From an uncultured Paracoccaceae bacterium (GTDB taxonomy: Bacteria > Pseudomonadota > Alphaproteobacteria > Rhodobacterales > Rhodobacteraceae), in NCBI GenBank assembly GCA_943787985.1, contig CALSOO010000008.1:131501-195500 (forward strand): DNA of 64,000 nt, given 5' to 3'. The notes under the pieces are model-generated. The model was not told where the DNA came from. It searched no databases and saw only the letters and a program-made list of their open reading frames with translations. Shown piece by piece: positions 1 to 9,082 of this stretch. Position 1 is the first letter of the stretch. Each line of letters starts with the position of its first letter. A program made the translations under genes and the position numbers.

Positions 1-413
1 CAAACAGCGATTGACATAGGCCTTTTGCGCCTCGGTGCGCGGTTCGACCGCTTTCTTGCGGGTCTTGATCTCGATGGCTCGCCCACGGATCAGCTCCATC
101 TGGTCGCCGGACTGCACGCCGGTGTCCTGCTCGGATCCACCCATGCGCATCTCGCGGTCACATCGCGCCGGTTCCACCGCTTGCCCGCCTCAGGCGCGAT
201 ACAGCGCTTCAGGACGATCCTCGGCGCGCTGCGGCTCTCGTCACCGATCACAGCCAACTGGTTGCCACGGCGCATGATCTGAACCTCGAGGCGCGTTTCG
301 ATCGGCAGATTGCGGTCATAGGCACCGCACAGATCAATGAGCAGCCGGTTGTCCGGAATCTCCACAACCACCTCAATGGGCGGGGTCGTGGTCGAAGGTA
401 CATCTGATGCCAA
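1..413 (-). pseudogene. phoH: PhoH-family ATPase, N-terminal part, frame-broken and cut by window edge
   Basis: The N-terminus reads VEIPDNRLLIDLCG and VQIMRRGNQLAVIGDE, characteristic of the PhoH-like ATPases encoded near ybeY/ybeZ. About 60 codons later another frame gives MRMGGSEQDTG and then IEIKTRKKAVEPRTEAQKAYV, the linker just before the ATPase domain. No single frame joins them: between about 100 and 240 the homologous reading changes frame several times, and NL-PIETRL lacks a residue. The start is a TTG at 411-413 with AGGAG six bases upstream. The residues are well conserved despite the breaks, which suggests sequence errors rather than an old pseudogene. The ATPase domain itself lies outside the window. 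Confidence 0.75.
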
Positions 414-450
414 TAGAAGCTCCTGATAAAAACCGTGGGGGCACGTGGTA

Positions 451-489
451 GAAAAGAAAAAGGCCAGAGCAGGGTAAGCTGCTCTGGCC
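451..489 (-). terminator. Rho-independent terminator after the lipoprotein gene
   Basis: A perfect 11-bp stem (462-472 with 479-489, GGCCAGAGCAG/CTGCTCTGGCC, six-base loop) is followed on the minus strand by a T-rich run (451-461 read in reverse). It lies between the lipoprotein stop at 513 and the phoH start at 413, so it would end the OmpA/lipoprotein transcript. Confidence 0.85.
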
Positions 490-512
490 CGATGTCATGG
501 CGACACTGACGC

Positions 513-829
513 TTAGAGCGGGTCGTTGATTGTGGAGTTGCCTTTGTAGGCACCTGTCGCGGTGTTGGGTGGCGCGATGCCGGAGCAAACCGGTTTGCCG
601 ATATTTGTCCAGACGCTGGGACAAGTAACCCTCGATGCCGTCATCGATGATCCAGTGGTCGCAGCCGTTGGGATCAACCCAGATACCGGCCACAAGCTGG
701 CTCAGGTGCTTTCTTGCGAAAGCCGTAGTCGATGGTTTTGTCGGTATCGACTTTGCCGTAGCCACCTTCGCCGCAGGCAGCGACCAATGTGCAACATCCA
801 AGGACAAGAGCGGATTTAAGAATATTCAT
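513..829 (-). pseudogene. Small lipoprotein with WVDPxGCxHW motif, two frameshifts
   Basis: ATG at 829 opens a lipoprotein signal peptide (MNILKSALVLGCC) with lipobox VAAC and acylated Cys19, followed by GYGKVDTDKTIDYGFRKK. This frame stops near 675, but two other frames continue the protein: HLSQLVAGIWVDPNGCDHW ... SQRLDKY, then GKPVCSGIAPPNTATG ... NDPL ending at 513. Each switch is explained by one extra base (near 705 and near 605). The WVDPNGCDHWIIDDGIEGY segment resembles WVDPDGCEHWVMDDGYEGY in the OmpA-like protein just upstream, so the two genes share a domain and are co-transcribed. It would be an outer-membrane lipoprotein of about 105 residues of unknown role if the frameshifts are errors. 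Confidence 0.7.
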
Positions 830-842
830 GATCTACTCTCCC

Positions 843-1430
843 TTAGCGGATGCAAATGATTTCGACGCGACGGTTTTGAGCCATCCCACCAGCGGATTTG
901 TTGGAGGCCGCAGGCAGACGCTCGCCGTAGCCACGGACATCCGCGATGCGGGCACCTGTAGACTTGGCAACACCGGCAACAGCCGACGCGCGGTTGAAGG
1001 ACAACCGCATGTTGTACGCGTCAGACGCGCGGCTGTCGGTGTGGCCAACGACGATGTAGCTTGTCGCCCCTGCAGACTGGAAGAACTGTGCAAGGCGCTG
1101 TTTGCCCTGTGCAGAAATCCGCGCGCTGTCGGTTTTGAAGAACTGGTCGGAATTCATCACACCGCAGACGTTGCCCCGGCGGCAGACCGGAATACCCTGA
1201 CGGTTTGTGTGCGGAGACATATAGCCCTCGTAGCCGTCATCCATCACCCAGTGTTCGCATCCATCCGGATCGACCCAGATGGTTGGCACATAACGTTCGT
1301 TCGTCTTGCCATTGTTGCGTTCAAAAATACCTTGCGCAGATGCGCTAGTTGCGACCAGTGTCAGGCCGACAGCAAGCGTTGCTGCCCCGGTCAGACAGGT
1401 CCGCACCGCTTTGGAAATGTCGAATCCCAC
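843..1430 (-). CDS. OmpA-family peptidoglycan-associated protein
   Basis: This 195-residue protein has a signal peptide (hydrophobic stretch about residues 10-31 ending ATSASAQG), a short domain with WVDPDGCEHWVMDDGYEGY (52-70), and a C-terminal OmpA/MotB domain. GHTDSRASDAYN (129-140), LSFNRA (143-148) and NRRVEI (187-192) supply the Asp and Arg positions that bind diaminopimelate in the OmpA_C family. Its likely role is to tether the outer membrane or periplasmic components to peptidoglycan. It lies 13 bases upstream of the lipoprotein gene with which it shares the N-terminal motif, so the pair is probably one transcript ending at the 451-489 terminator. The start was chosen because it gives a complete signal peptide. 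Confidence 0.88.
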   Translation of the reverse strand: MGFDISKAVRTCLTGAATLAVGLTLVATSASAQGIFERNNGKTNERYVPTIWVDPDGCEHWVMDDGYEGYMSPHTNRQGIPVCRRGNVCGVMNSDQFFKTDSARISAQGKQRLAQFFQSAGATSYIVVGHTDSRASDAYNMRLSFNRASAVAGVAKSTGARIADVRGYGERLPAASNKSAGGMAQNRRVEIICIR

Positions 1431-1637
1431 AGCCCTGTTCCTTTACGTTAGATCCCCCACGAAAACCGCCCACCTGTCCCAGATGACCAAAGACCTTCGA
1501 CGATGTGATTTAATGTTATGGAAAAACCATGGCTGTGTGAAGCCGTTTTCACCAGATATTGTGGTTTAATTGCCTTTAGGGCCTAGAATAACTTGCTGAT
1601 TTTGCACAACAGCCCAACGTTCGGGCTGCTTTGCACT

Positions 1638-2972
1638 TTATCCAAGCATTTCACCGCCCAAAGAGTTCGTTCCCGTTGAAACGATTCTAACGGGGCGGAT
1701 ATCTCCGGCCACGCAACCGCTGTCCGGGACGTGAACCGCATGCAGGTATTCGGACTTCCCGACCATCTGTCCTTCAAAACGGCCGGGCTTTTCAAACAGC
1801 ACATTGACAGTGCGCCCGACCATCGCGTCCTGAATTTCACGCTGCTGGCGGGTGATCAATGCCTGAAGACGGCGCAAACGGTCATCTGCCTCGGCAGGGT
1901 CAACTTGGGCGCGCTCGGAGGCGGGGGTGCCGGGGCGGGTGGAGTATTTGAAGGAATAGGCATAGCCGTATTTGACCTCTTCCACCAAATCCAGCGTGGC
2001 TTGGAAATCGGCCTCGGTTTCCTCGGGGAAACCCACGATAAAATCACCCGACATCACAATGTCAGGACGGGCGGCGCGAATCCGTTCGATGACGCGCAAA
2101 TAACTTTCGGCGGTGTGACTGCGGTTCATGCGCTTGAGAATGTGGTCACTGCCCGACTGGACCGGCAAATGCAGATAGGGCATCAACTTGGCACAAGTGC
2201 CATGGGCCTCGATCAAGGCGTCGGTCATGTCATTGGGGTGAGAGGTGGTAAAGCGGATGCGCTCCAACCCGTCGACCTTGTCCAAATCCCAAATCAGCTT
2301 GGCCAGCGTGTACTCCGACCCGTCAGGACCGGTGCCGTGATAGGCGTTGACGTTCTGGCCCAGCAACGTGATCTCGCGCACACCGCGCTCCACCAAATCG
2401 CGGGCCTCTTCCAGAATACGGGTGGCAGGGCGGCTGACTTCGGCACCGCGGGTGTAGGGCACCACACAAAAGGCACAGAATTTGTCGCACCCCTCCTGAA
2501 CGGTCAAAAAGGCGGTCGGGCCACGCTTGGCCTTGGGACGGGCCTTGAGACGCTCGAATTTGTCTTCCTCGGGAAACTCCGTGTCCAGAGCCTTTTGACC
2601 CTGCTGCAACTTGGCTTCCATCTCGGGCAAGCGATGATAGCTTTGGGGGCCGACCACCAGATCAACCAAAGGCTGACGGCGCATGATCTCGCCGCCCTCG
2701 GCCTGGGCGACACAACCGGCCACACCGATCTTCAAATCAGGATTGGCTTCTTTCAAAGGGCGCATACGGCCCAACTCGGAATAGACCTTTTCGGCGGCCT
2801 TTTCACGAATGTGACAGGTGTTGAGCAGGATCATATCCGCATCTTCAGCGGTCTTGGTCTCTACATAGCCCTGCCCGCCCAGCGCCTCTGACATGCGTTC
2901 GCTGTCATACACATTCATCTGGCAGCCGTAGGTTTTGATGAAAAGCTTTTTGGGGCTGGTCATAAGAGTCAT
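1638..2972 (-). CDS. miaB: tRNA-2-methylthio-N6-isopentenyladenosine synthase MiaB
   Basis: MiaB is a radical-SAM methylthiotransferase that converts i6A37 to ms2i6A37 in tRNAs reading UNN codons. The 444-residue protein has the UPF0004 domain with three cluster-binding cysteines (YGCQMN C17, NTCHIR C53, AGCVAQ C87), the radical-SAM motif CDKFCAFC (C162, C166, C169), GADE-like and PVQSGSD segments, and a C-terminal TRAM domain ([15 protein letters not shown]). Length is normal. Two in-frame ATGs lie three codons apart (2972 and 2963); which one is used is unclear. It is transcribed away from the glycosyltransferase-like gene at 3056, so 2973-3055 must hold divergent promoters. Confidence 0.96.
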   Translation of the reverse strand: MTLMTSPKKLFIKTYGCQMNVYDSERMSEALGGQGYVETKTAEDADMILLNTCHIREKAAEKVYSELGRMRPLKEANPDLKIGVAGCVAQAEGGEIMRRQPLVDLVVGPQSYHRLPEMEAKLQQGQKALDTEFPEEDKFERLKARPKAKRGPTAFLTVQEGCDKFCAFCVVPYTRGAEVSRPATRILEEARDLVERGVREITLLGQNVNAYHGTGPDGSEYTLAKLIWDLDKVDGLERIRFTTSHPNDMTDALIEAHGTCAKLMPYLHLPVQSGSDHILKRMNRSHTAESYLRVIERIRAARPDIVMSGDFIVGFPEETEADFQATLDLVEEVKYGYAYSFKYSTRPGTPASERAQVDPAEADDRLRRLQALITRQQREIQDAMVGRTVNVLFEKPGRFEGQMVGKSEYLHAVHVPDSGCVAGDIRPVRIVSTGTNSLGGEMLG

Positions 2973-3055
2973 CCGGATTGGCTAGGGTGGCAGGTAAGGG
3001 CGCGGGTAAGGGCGCAAGATAAACTGGGACTTAACAGGCACGCGAGAGGCTTGCA

Positions 3056-3982
3056 ATGCACGCCAATTTAACCGATTCTGCACAACAAGAACAAAAAAGC
3101 GGGCAATTGATGCGGTATACTTCTCTTCCAGACTTTGTGGCGACCGGAAAAGCGGCTTTGGCCAAAGGGCCAGTCGCGGTCATACTGGTCGAGGACGACA
3201 TCGAAGTCGGCACCACCTTGCGCCACCACCAGCAGGCCGGGTTCACAACGCTGATCACGGTGATGCCGGCAGAATTCGAATTGCCACGCGATCTGGAAAG
3301 CATGGTGCACCGGATCGATTTCGTGATCCGCGATCAGGACGATGTGCTGACCGCAATGAACACGCTGATCAAAGCCGCGCCACCCGAAATCTGGATGTAT
3401 TACTGCTATAACGCGGAATACCTGTTCCACCCGTTCTGCGAAAGCCGCAGCGTGGGGGAGATGCTGGCCTTTCACACCGAAGAACGACGCGGCGCGATGC
3501 TGACCTATGTTGTGGACCTTTACTCTGACGATCTGGACAGTCACCCCAACGCGGTCTCACTGGACGCGGCACATCTGGACCGTTCGGGGTACTATGCATT
3601 GGCGCGTCCGGACATAGCCAACCACGGACATCCCAAAGAACGGCAGCTGGACTTTTTCGGAGGACTGCGCTGGCGGTACGAAGAACACGTCCCGCCTGCA
3701 CGACGCAAAATTGACCGGATTTCGATCTTTAGAACCAAAGCCGGATTGCAACTGCGCGAAGATCACACCTTCAACGATGAAGAATACAACACATACGCCT
3801 GCCCGTGGCACCACAACATCACCTGCGCGGTGTGTTCGTTCCGCACGGCCAAGGCGCTGAAAAAGAACCCTGGCAGCACGTTTGATATCCACACCTTCAA
3901 ATGGCACAACTCTGCGCCGTTTGAATGGCATTCACGACAGTTGCTTGACCTTGGGCTGATGGAACCCGGGCAATGGTTCTGA
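3056..3982 (+). CDS. Glycosyltransferase-2-like protein of Rhodobacteraceae type
   Basis: A 308-residue soluble protein. The N-terminal part (about 40-120) has the alternation expected of a GT-A fold (VAVILVEDDIEVGTTL, TLITVMPAEF, IDFVIRDQDDVLTAMN). The C-terminal half carries the very polar segments EDHTFNDEEYNTYACPW and HNITCAVCSFRTAKAL with several His and Cys. I recall close relatives of this architecture as conserved, uncharacterised glycosyltransferase-like proteins in Rhodobacteraceae; the fold assignment is inference. Donor and acceptor cannot be read. An alternative start is the internal ATG of MRYTSLPDF. It is a single gene between divergent miaB and the convergent small gene at 4031. 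Confidence 0.6.
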   Translation: MHANLTDSAQQEQKSGQLMRYTSLPDFVATGKAALAKGPVAVILVEDDIEVGTTLRHHQQAGFTTLITVMPAEFELPRDLESMVHRIDFVIRDQDDVLTAMNTLIKAAPPEIWMYYCYNAEYLFHPFCESRSVGEMLAFHTEERRGAMLTYVVDLYSDDLDSHPNAVSLDAAHLDRSGYYALARPDIANHGHPKERQLDFFGGLRWRYEEHVPPARRKIDRISIFRTKAGLQLREDHTFNDEEYNTYACPWHHNITCAVCSFRTAKALKKNPGSTFDIHTFKWHNSAPFEWHSRQLLDLGLMEPGQWF

Positions 3983-4030
3983 ACCAGCCACCGCGCGGGT
4001 CTTCAACACGGGCAAAACAACCGGCACGGA

Positions 4031-4321
4031 TCAGGCAAGGGCGCGTATAAAGGCAACCTCGGGCTTGAGCGGCGAGAAATGCAGCATCATGACGGCGCTT
4101 GAATCCCACGCACCGTTTTTGAACAGATAGGTGTTCTGCCCCATCACATTCTTATACGTCACCGAAGCCAATGCGCCGCCGATGTTATAGTTCACATGCA
4201 GATGGGGTTTTGTGATGCGGAAATCCGCACCGCTGTCCGCGAAAAACAGATCCTTGGGCATGCCGCTGTCAGACTCTTGCCAACCACGGGCCGTAAAAGA
4301 TGCGGGATGAATTGTAGGCAT
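4031..4321 (-). CDS. Small conserved hypothetical protein (96 aa)
   Basis: I do not recognise a family. The chosen ATG at 4321 (MPTIHPASFTARGW) is preceded by AGGGA at 8-9 bases, better than an in-frame start further upstream at 4450. The 96-residue product has no signal peptide or membrane segment. It contains DLFFADSGADFRITKP, HLHVNYNIGGALASVTYK and a C-terminus MLHFSPLKPEVAFIRALA, which look like beta-strands of a small globular domain. It lies in the same orientation as the PhyH gene at 4485-5276, 164 bases downstream of that gene's stop, and converges on the gene ending at 3982. Confidence 0.55.
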   Translation of the reverse strand: MPTIHPASFTARGWQESDSGMPKDLFFADSGADFRITKPHLHVNYNIGGALASVTYKNVMGQNTYLFKNGAWDSSAVMMLHFSPLKPEVAFIRALA

Positions 4322-4484
4322 ATCGGTTTCCCTAAATATGTGTGACGCCGATGAACGTGCATCCGCGCGGGCGAAAATTCTAAAATACGAGGGCGCATGT
4401 TCTGAAAACCCACGCGCTTGGCCACACGATGTCAGTGATTGCCGGTTCAATCAAGCGCGACACACCTATAAAGTGTGGGGCGCT

Positions 4485-5276
4485 CTACCCCAACAGCATC
4501 GGAAACCAGTCCTCGCGCAAGCGTTGCCCTGCCACCATGTCATGGCCGGGAAACGGCGGTGACGTGGGGCCGGGGCGCTCGACATAGCGGGCATCATCCC
4601 CGACAAGACGCAGGGAAAACGCACGGCGGCGGGCCTCGCTGGTGTTGCCACGGGCCCCGTGCAGGGTACGGTAGTTAAAGGCGACGGCGTCCCCCGCCTC
4701 CATCTCGAATTCCACGATGCGCATGCCCTCGGCCTCGGGATCGGGAACCGGCATATAGGGGGCAGAATCAAAAAACGCATCCCCCTTGGACCAGCGCGTG
4801 GGCAGCACGTCTTTCTCCCACAAATGCGATCCCGCCACACAGCGCAGCGTCGCACCTTTGACCGCATCCAGCGGCGACCAGAAACTGACCGTCTGCTGGC
4901 CTTGCACAAAATAATACGGCCCATCCGAATGCCACGGTGTCGCCATCGTCGTGCCGGGCTCCTTGACCAGCACGTGATCGTGAAACAGCTGCACAGTTTG
5001 CGACCCCATCAAGGCTGCGGCGGCCTGTGCCACTTCGGGGGCCTTGATGACCTCTTCAAAGGCCGGAATACGTTGCCAGTTGCAATAATCATCGAAAAAC
5101 AGGCCTTTTTCGCCTTTGCGGTCATTGGTAGAGGCATAGGGGCCGGGGTGTTCCATGTTCTCGGCCACGCCTGCGCGCAGGGTCTCGACGTGATTGGCAA
5201 ACAGCCCTTTGACCAGCACAACACCGTCCGTTTGATAGGTGGAGATCATCTGCGGGGTGATCATGGGCTGTGGCAT
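4485..5276 (-). CDS. Phytanoyl-CoA dioxygenase (PhyH) family protein
   Basis: A 263-residue Fe(II)/2-oxoglutarate oxygenase of the PhyH family. The facial triad is visible: PWHSD supplies the first His and the Asp, and LHGARGN supplies the distal His followed by the Arg that usually binds the 2-oxoglutarate carboxylate. HDHVLVKEPG before it and FWSPLDAV after it are usual for the family, and the length is typical. The start follows GAACG-type sequence only, so the start is less certain than the frame. Substrate is unknown; relatives hydroxylate small metabolites as well as acyl-CoA. No linked acyl-CoA genes are present. Confidence 0.85.
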   Translation of the reverse strand: MPQPMITPQMISTYQTDGVVLVKGLFANHVETLRAGVAENMEHPGPYASTNDRKGEKGLFFDDYCNWQRIPAFEEVIKAPEVAQAAAALMGSQTVQLFHDHVLVKEPGTTMATPWHSDGPYYFVQGQQTVSFWSPLDAVKGATLRCVAGSHLWEKDVLPTRWSKGDAFFDSAPYMPVPDPEAEGMRIVEFEMEAGDAVAFNYRTLHGARGNTSEARRRAFSLRLVGDDARYVERPGPTSPPFPGHDMVAGQRLREDWFPMLLG

Positions 5277-5514
5277 GGGCGTTCTTTCTATGGGGGGCTG
5301 TAAACTCTACCGCGAATCTGTTTGCCGATACTGACCCCATCCACAGGGCCGCTTCAAGCATCACGTACAGGGATGGAATTCCGTACTTGAGGGACACGCC
5401 TGCACCAGAAACAAGTGGGGTGTCGCATGACCAGTATGTGCGGGCGTAATGGTAACGAGTGCCCCAACACGCAAGTGCGGGCCGTCTGAGTGCAACGCAG
5501 GGTTTGAAAGGCGG

Positions 5515-5928
5515 TCAGGCCTTGCGGCGCAACCGGATCACCACATCAACAGACGCAATTTCAGCGCCCTGCGGGACATCCGGCAATTGGGCGATAACCA
5601 GTTGATCAGACGGGGCGTCTGTCAGCATGTCCTCGTCTTCCCAATAGAAATGGGGGTGGTCGTGGGTGTTGGTGTCAAAATAGCTTTTTGAGCCGTCCAC
5701 CGTGACCTCTTGCATCAGGCCCGCATCACAAAAAGCGCGCAAGGTGTTGTAGACCGTGGCCAAAGAGACGGCGTCGCCTTGATCCTTGGCCGCTTCAAAC
5801 AGGCTTTCGGCGGTGACGTGACGGTTTTGCCCGTCGCCCACCAGCAAAGCGGCCAGCGTCACGCGCTGCCGTGTCGGACGCAAGTCCGCCGATGCCAGCC
5901 AGTCAGAACCCACCTGATGATACGACAT
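5515..5928 (-). CDS. irr: Iron response regulator Irr (Fur family)
   Basis: A 137-residue Fur-family repressor. The winged-helix region reads [18 protein letters not shown] ... [12 protein letters not shown] ... [18 protein letters not shown], followed by [18 protein letters not shown], the His-rich segment of alphaproteobacterial Irr proteins that links stability to heme. The C-terminal CxxC zinc sites of classical Fur are absent, which also favours Irr. I chose ATG 5928, which has AAGGCGG seven bases upstream; an upstream in-frame ATG at 5949 is possible. It is divergent from fabA at 6124, an arrangement I associate with Rhodobacteraceae. It probably represses heme and iron-using genes under iron limitation. 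Confidence 0.88.
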   Translation of the reverse strand: MSYHQVGSDWLASADLRPTRQRVTLAALLVGDGQNRHVTAESLFEAAKDQGDAVSLATVYNTLRAFCDAGLMQEVTVDGSKSYFDTNTHDHPHFYWEDEDMLTDAPSDQLVIAQLPDVPQGAEIASVDVVIRLRRKA

Positions 5929-6123
5929 TACGAAACCGCCTTTTTGCATTACCGCCCTACGTCTAACCCTGTTGCGAGTGATTTTCAATTCTATTTCCCC
6001 AACAATCCCGTCAAGGGCACAACACGCGACGTCAGGACGCACAGGGCGCAGTGCACTTGCGGTGCGCCAAAAGGCAATGATAGAGGGAACATCAGGCAAA
6101 CTACGATCAGGAGAGGCGCCAAA

Positions 6124-6633
6124 ATGGCCGAATACCCCACCAGCTTCGACAAAGACGATCTGTTAAAATGCGCTCGCGGAGAGCTTTTTGGCCCCGGAAA
6201 CGCGCAATTGCCGGAACCACCGATGCTGATGATGGACCGGATCACGGACATCTCCGGTGACGGCGGCGGACACGGCAAAGGGCACGTGATTGCAGAATTC
6301 GACATCACACCGGACCTCTGGTTCTTTGACTGCCACTTCCCGGGCAACCCGATCATGCCCGGCTGCCTTGGCCTTGACGGGCTGTGGCAACTGACGGGGT
6401 TCAACCTTGGCTGGCGCGGCTGGCAAGGGCGCGGATACGCATTGGGCGTGGGCGAAGTGAAGCTCAAAGGGATGGTGCGTCCGGACCGCAAAATGCTGAC
6501 CTATAAAATCGACTTCTCCAAAGCGATCCAGACACGGCGGCTGACCATGGGTGTGGCCAACGGGATCGTCGAAGCGGACGGTGAAGTGATCTATGAAGTC
6601 AAAGACATGAAAGTGGCGCTCAGCGAAAGCTAA
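6124..6633 (+). CDS. fabA: 3-hydroxydecanoyl-ACP dehydratase/isomerase FabA
   Basis: FabA dehydrates 3-hydroxydecanoyl-ACP and isomerises trans-2- to cis-3-decenoyl-ACP, the branch point to unsaturated fatty acids. The 169-residue length is typical. The active-site His is in [12 protein letters not shown] (H71) and the catalytic Asp in GLDGLWQ (D85); MLMMDRI near residue 36 is also characteristic. The ATG at 6124 follows AGGAGAGG about nine bases upstream; the frame is open further upstream, but without homology. Its usual partner genes fabB and fabI are on the same strand but 2.8 kb away, separated by amt and a FemAB-like gene. Confidence 0.96.
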   Translation: MAEYPTSFDKDDLLKCARGELFGPGNAQLPEPPMLMMDRITDISGDGGGHGKGHVIAEFDITPDLWFFDCHFPGNPIMPGCLGLDGLWQLTGFNLGWRGWQGRGYALGVGEVKLKGMVRPDRKMLTYKIDFSKAIQTRRLTMGVANGIVEADGEVIYEVKDMKVALSES

Positions 6634-6666
6634 AGCCCGAAAACGACACACGCACACAGCACACCG

Positions 6667-6706
6667 AAAAAGGGCCCCTCAGATCACTGAGAGGCCCTTT
6701 TGCTTT
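6667..6706. terminator. Bidirectional terminator between fabA and amt
   Basis: A long hairpin with stem arms at 6667-6682 and 6687-6701 (AAAAAGGGCC / GGCCCTTTT with CTCAG/CTGAG next to a four-base loop) has A-rich sequence on its left and T-rich sequence on its right. It lies between the convergent stops of fabA (6633) and amt (6722), so it can end both transcripts. Confidence 0.88.
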
Positions 6707-6721
6707 TGCAGATCCGCAGAC

Positions 6722-7900
6722 TCAGGAGTCCAGATCATAGCCTTTCGTGTTGTGAACACGTGGATCAAGACCTTCGATCTCGATGTCGGTGTCTACGCGA
6801 ATGCCAACGACACCCTTACAGAAAAAGATCAGGATCAAGGACATCACAGTCGTATACGCCGCGATGATGAGAATGCCGCCAGCCTGCGCAGGCCAGGACG
6901 CCGCGCCCAAAGCGGCCATCATCAACGAGCCGAAAATACCCGCAACACCGTGAACCGCAAACACATCCAGAGAGTCATCAACATTCAAACGGTCCCGCAG
7001 GAAATACACCGCTTCCTGACACAGAATGCCCGCCACAACGCCAATCACCAAAGCGTATGTGGGGCCAACATACCCCGACGCCGGTGTGATCGCGGCCAAA
7101 CCGGCCAGAGTGCCTGTGACCAATCCCACGGGGGTGAATTTGCCAAACTTCCATGTCTCCCAGAAGATCCACGTGATAGAGGACGCAGCCGCCGCCAAAA
7201 TCGTCACGCTCAAGGCCATCGCCGCCGTCGCATCCGCCGCAAAGGTCGAACCGCCGTTGAAACCAAGCCGGCCAACCCAAAGCATCGCGGCACCAATCAT
7301 CACCATGCCCGGATTGTGCGGGGCATGATCGCGGTGAATACGCGGGCCGATCACAATCGCAATCAGCAAGGCCGCGATGCCTGCGGTCTCGTGAACCACC
7401 AAACCGCCCGCAAAGTCACGCACGCCAACCGCACCAAAAATGCCGTCATCGCCCAAAAAGCCGCCGCCCCAGACCCAGTGGGCCACAGGCGCATACACCA
7501 ACAACATCCAAAGACCCGAAAACATCATGACGAATTCGAATTTCACCCGCTCTGCAAACGCACCGATCACAATCACAGGGGTGATAATGGCAAAGGTCAT
7601 CTGAAAGGCGAAAAACAGGATCTCGGGGATCGTGCCCTTCAGGCTGTTCATGCCGACGCCGTTCAGGAACATCTTGTCGGTGCCGCCCCAAATGCCGTTG
7701 GTTTCACCATACGCGATGGAATAGCCAAAGGCGTACCACAAGATCGCCATCAAACACGCGATGGCATAGCACTGCATGAAAATACTAATCACATTGCGCG
7801 CGCGGACCATGCCGCCATAGAAAAGTGCAAGCCCCGGCATCGTCATAAAGAAGACCAACGCCGTCGCAACCAACATCCAAGCTGTATCTGCCTGATTCAT
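6722..7900 (-). CDS. amt: Ammonium transporter (Amt family)
   Basis: A 392-residue polytopic membrane protein of the Amt/Rh family with about 11 membrane segments. The pore twin histidines are present: DFAGGLVVHETAG (D162, H170) and DVFAVHGVAG (H317), as is the N-terminal LALFYGGMVRARNV. An oddity is WVGRLGFNGGS at 209-219: the family usually has Trp-(Phe/Tyr) where this protein has Arg211-Leu212, next to the central pore. The codon is CGG, one base from TGG. No glnK lies beside it, unlike the common glnK-amtB pair, so regulation by a PII protein would act in trans. It faces fabA across a shared terminator. Confidence 0.93.
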   Translation of the reverse strand: MNQADTAWMLVATALVFFMTMPGLALFYGGMVRARNVISIFMQCYAIACLMAILWYAFGYSIAYGETNGIWGGTDKMFLNGVGMNSLKGTIPEILFFAFQMTFAIITPVIVIGAFAERVKFEFVMMFSGLWMLLVYAPVAHWVWGGGFLGDDGIFGAVGVRDFAGGLVVHETAGIAALLIAIVIGPRIHRDHAPHNPGMVMIGAAMLWVGRLGFNGGSTFAADATAAMALSVTILAAAASSITWIFWETWKFGKFTPVGLVTGTLAGLAAITPASGYVGPTYALVIGVVAGILCQEAVYFLRDRLNVDDSLDVFAVHGVAGIFGSLMMAALGAASWPAQAGGILIIAAYTTVMSLILIFFCKGVVGIRVDTDIEIEGLDPRVHNTKGYDLDS

Positions 7901-8062
7901 AGAACCCCCCAGTCCCGAAAATTTGTTTCAGAACCCTAGCCACGGCATCATTAGCGGCACAAGTGATTCTCGCCAGATTCGGGTCCAAAGACGAAATCTA
8001 GGCACACAACTCGTCCAAAACGCGACATATTGTGGACAGTGCGACGCCAATGCGCGCCATTT

Positions 8063-8887
8063 CTACAAGCCCGGCACCCGCAGCCACGACCCGCCCAGCG
8101 GGCGGATATGCGCCCCTGTGCCGATCTTGAAACGGGCCAGACCCGACGCATTGACCGTGTCGACCGCCCCCAGATCAAGGCGCACAATTCCGCGTTTGGC
8201 AAAATGCGCCGCCGCACGACCCAGCAACGCGTGATGGGCCGCATGCTGCCGCCCCCCCTCATTCGACCAGCCCAGATAATAGGTCGCGACACAGCCGTGG
8301 GTCACAAACACCATCGCTGCAATCGGAACCGCCGCGTGATAGGCCGTGAACACCAACCTGTCGGGCGTTTTGACCGGTCCATACGCCTCAAGGATCGCAT
8401 GGGGCAGACTGCGAAATCCTTTGCGCTTTTGCTGTTTGACGTCCTCCATCAAAAGCCAGTGGTGTTTCTCCAGCGCGTACACCTCTTTGCGGATTGTGAT
8501 CGGCGCGTTTTGGGCGCGCCGCCACGTGTTGCGCCACTTTTGTTTCATCGCCGCCACGCGATCCTGCGAGGTACCGGTCAGGGACAGCTCAGCCACATAG
8601 GACGGGGTTTTGATGCGGCGGAAACCGGCCTTGCGCAAAACACTCTGGTCCTGCCCTTCACTGTTGATCACATGCACCCCGCTGGCGCGCAGGTCCGCAG
8701 CGCTTCGGGCGTCAGAGGCATCGTCCCAAACAGGGCCGCGCGACGCCAGTTTGAACCCGAACCGCGTGATGACCTGCACAGGGGCCGCGCCCGCCACATC
8801 CACGCAAGACACCTCACTCCCCATGCGGCGCAAGGCTTTGGCAAAGGCAGGGTGTTGTTGCAACGGGAGAGGCGTCGATATTTCCAT
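8063..8887 (-). CDS. GNAT/FemAB-like acyltransferase-fold protein
   Basis: A 274-residue protein with the double-GNAT layout of FemAB/FemX-like proteins. The N-terminal half ends in LSLTGTSQDRVAAMKQKWRNTWRRA, the charged helix that precedes the second domain in such proteins. The C-terminal half has AAVPIAAMVFVTHGCVATYYLGWSN and HHALLGRAAAHFAKRGIVRLDLGAVD, the beta4-beta5 and alpha segments of a GNAT core, and ends in GTGAHIRPLGGSW. The substrate is unknown; FemAB relatives add amino acids to peptidoglycan, others act on small molecules. It lies alone between amt (same strand) and a divergent small ORF at 8936. Confidence 0.65.
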   Translation of the reverse strand: MEISTPLPLQQHPAFAKALRRMGSEVSCVDVAGAAPVQVITRFGFKLASRGPVWDDASDARSAADLRASGVHVINSEGQDQSVLRKAGFRRIKTPSYVAELSLTGTSQDRVAAMKQKWRNTWRRAQNAPITIRKEVYALEKHHWLLMEDVKQQKRKGFRSLPHAILEAYGPVKTPDRLVFTAYHAAVPIAAMVFVTHGCVATYYLGWSNEGGRQHAAHHALLGRAAAHFAKRGIVRLDLGAVDTVNASGLARFKIGTGAHIRPLGGSWLRVPGL

Positions 8888-8935
8888 GCCAGCGTTTAAG
8901 ACATTATCAACCTAACATGGCGTTAACTGCGTTTC

Positions 8936-9082
8936 ATGAAACCACAGAAATCTTCCAGCACGGTCTTGGGGCAATCTGCCCCGCCGGCCAGACCCACCGT
9001 TTTTGGCGCGTTTCTCGTGGCCATGCTTGTCACCGCGCCGTTTGCTGTGCTTGCGGTGATCTTTGAGGTCTTTGTGATTTAG
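8936..9082 (+). CDS. Possible small single-span membrane protein (48 aa)
   Basis: An ATG at 8936 opens a 48-codon frame ending with TAG at 9080-9082. It has a polar N-terminus with Lys and Arg (MKPQKSSSTVLGQ ... PARPTVFG) followed by a continuous hydrophobic stretch of about 25 residues to the C-terminus (FLVAMLVTAPFAVLAVIFEV). That is a typical layout for a single-span protein with a cytoplasmic N-terminus. No convincing ribosome-binding site is visible, and I know no named family. It lies 48 bases from the divergent FemAB-like gene and about 350 bases upstream of fabB. Confidence 0.4.
   Translation: MKPQKSSSTVLGQSAPPARPTVFGAFLVAMLVTAPFAVLAVIFEVFVI

Noticed and set aside
1610..1628. Stem-loop CAGCCC/GGGCTG after miaB
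   Set aside because: No T-run on the minus strand; too weak to call a terminator.
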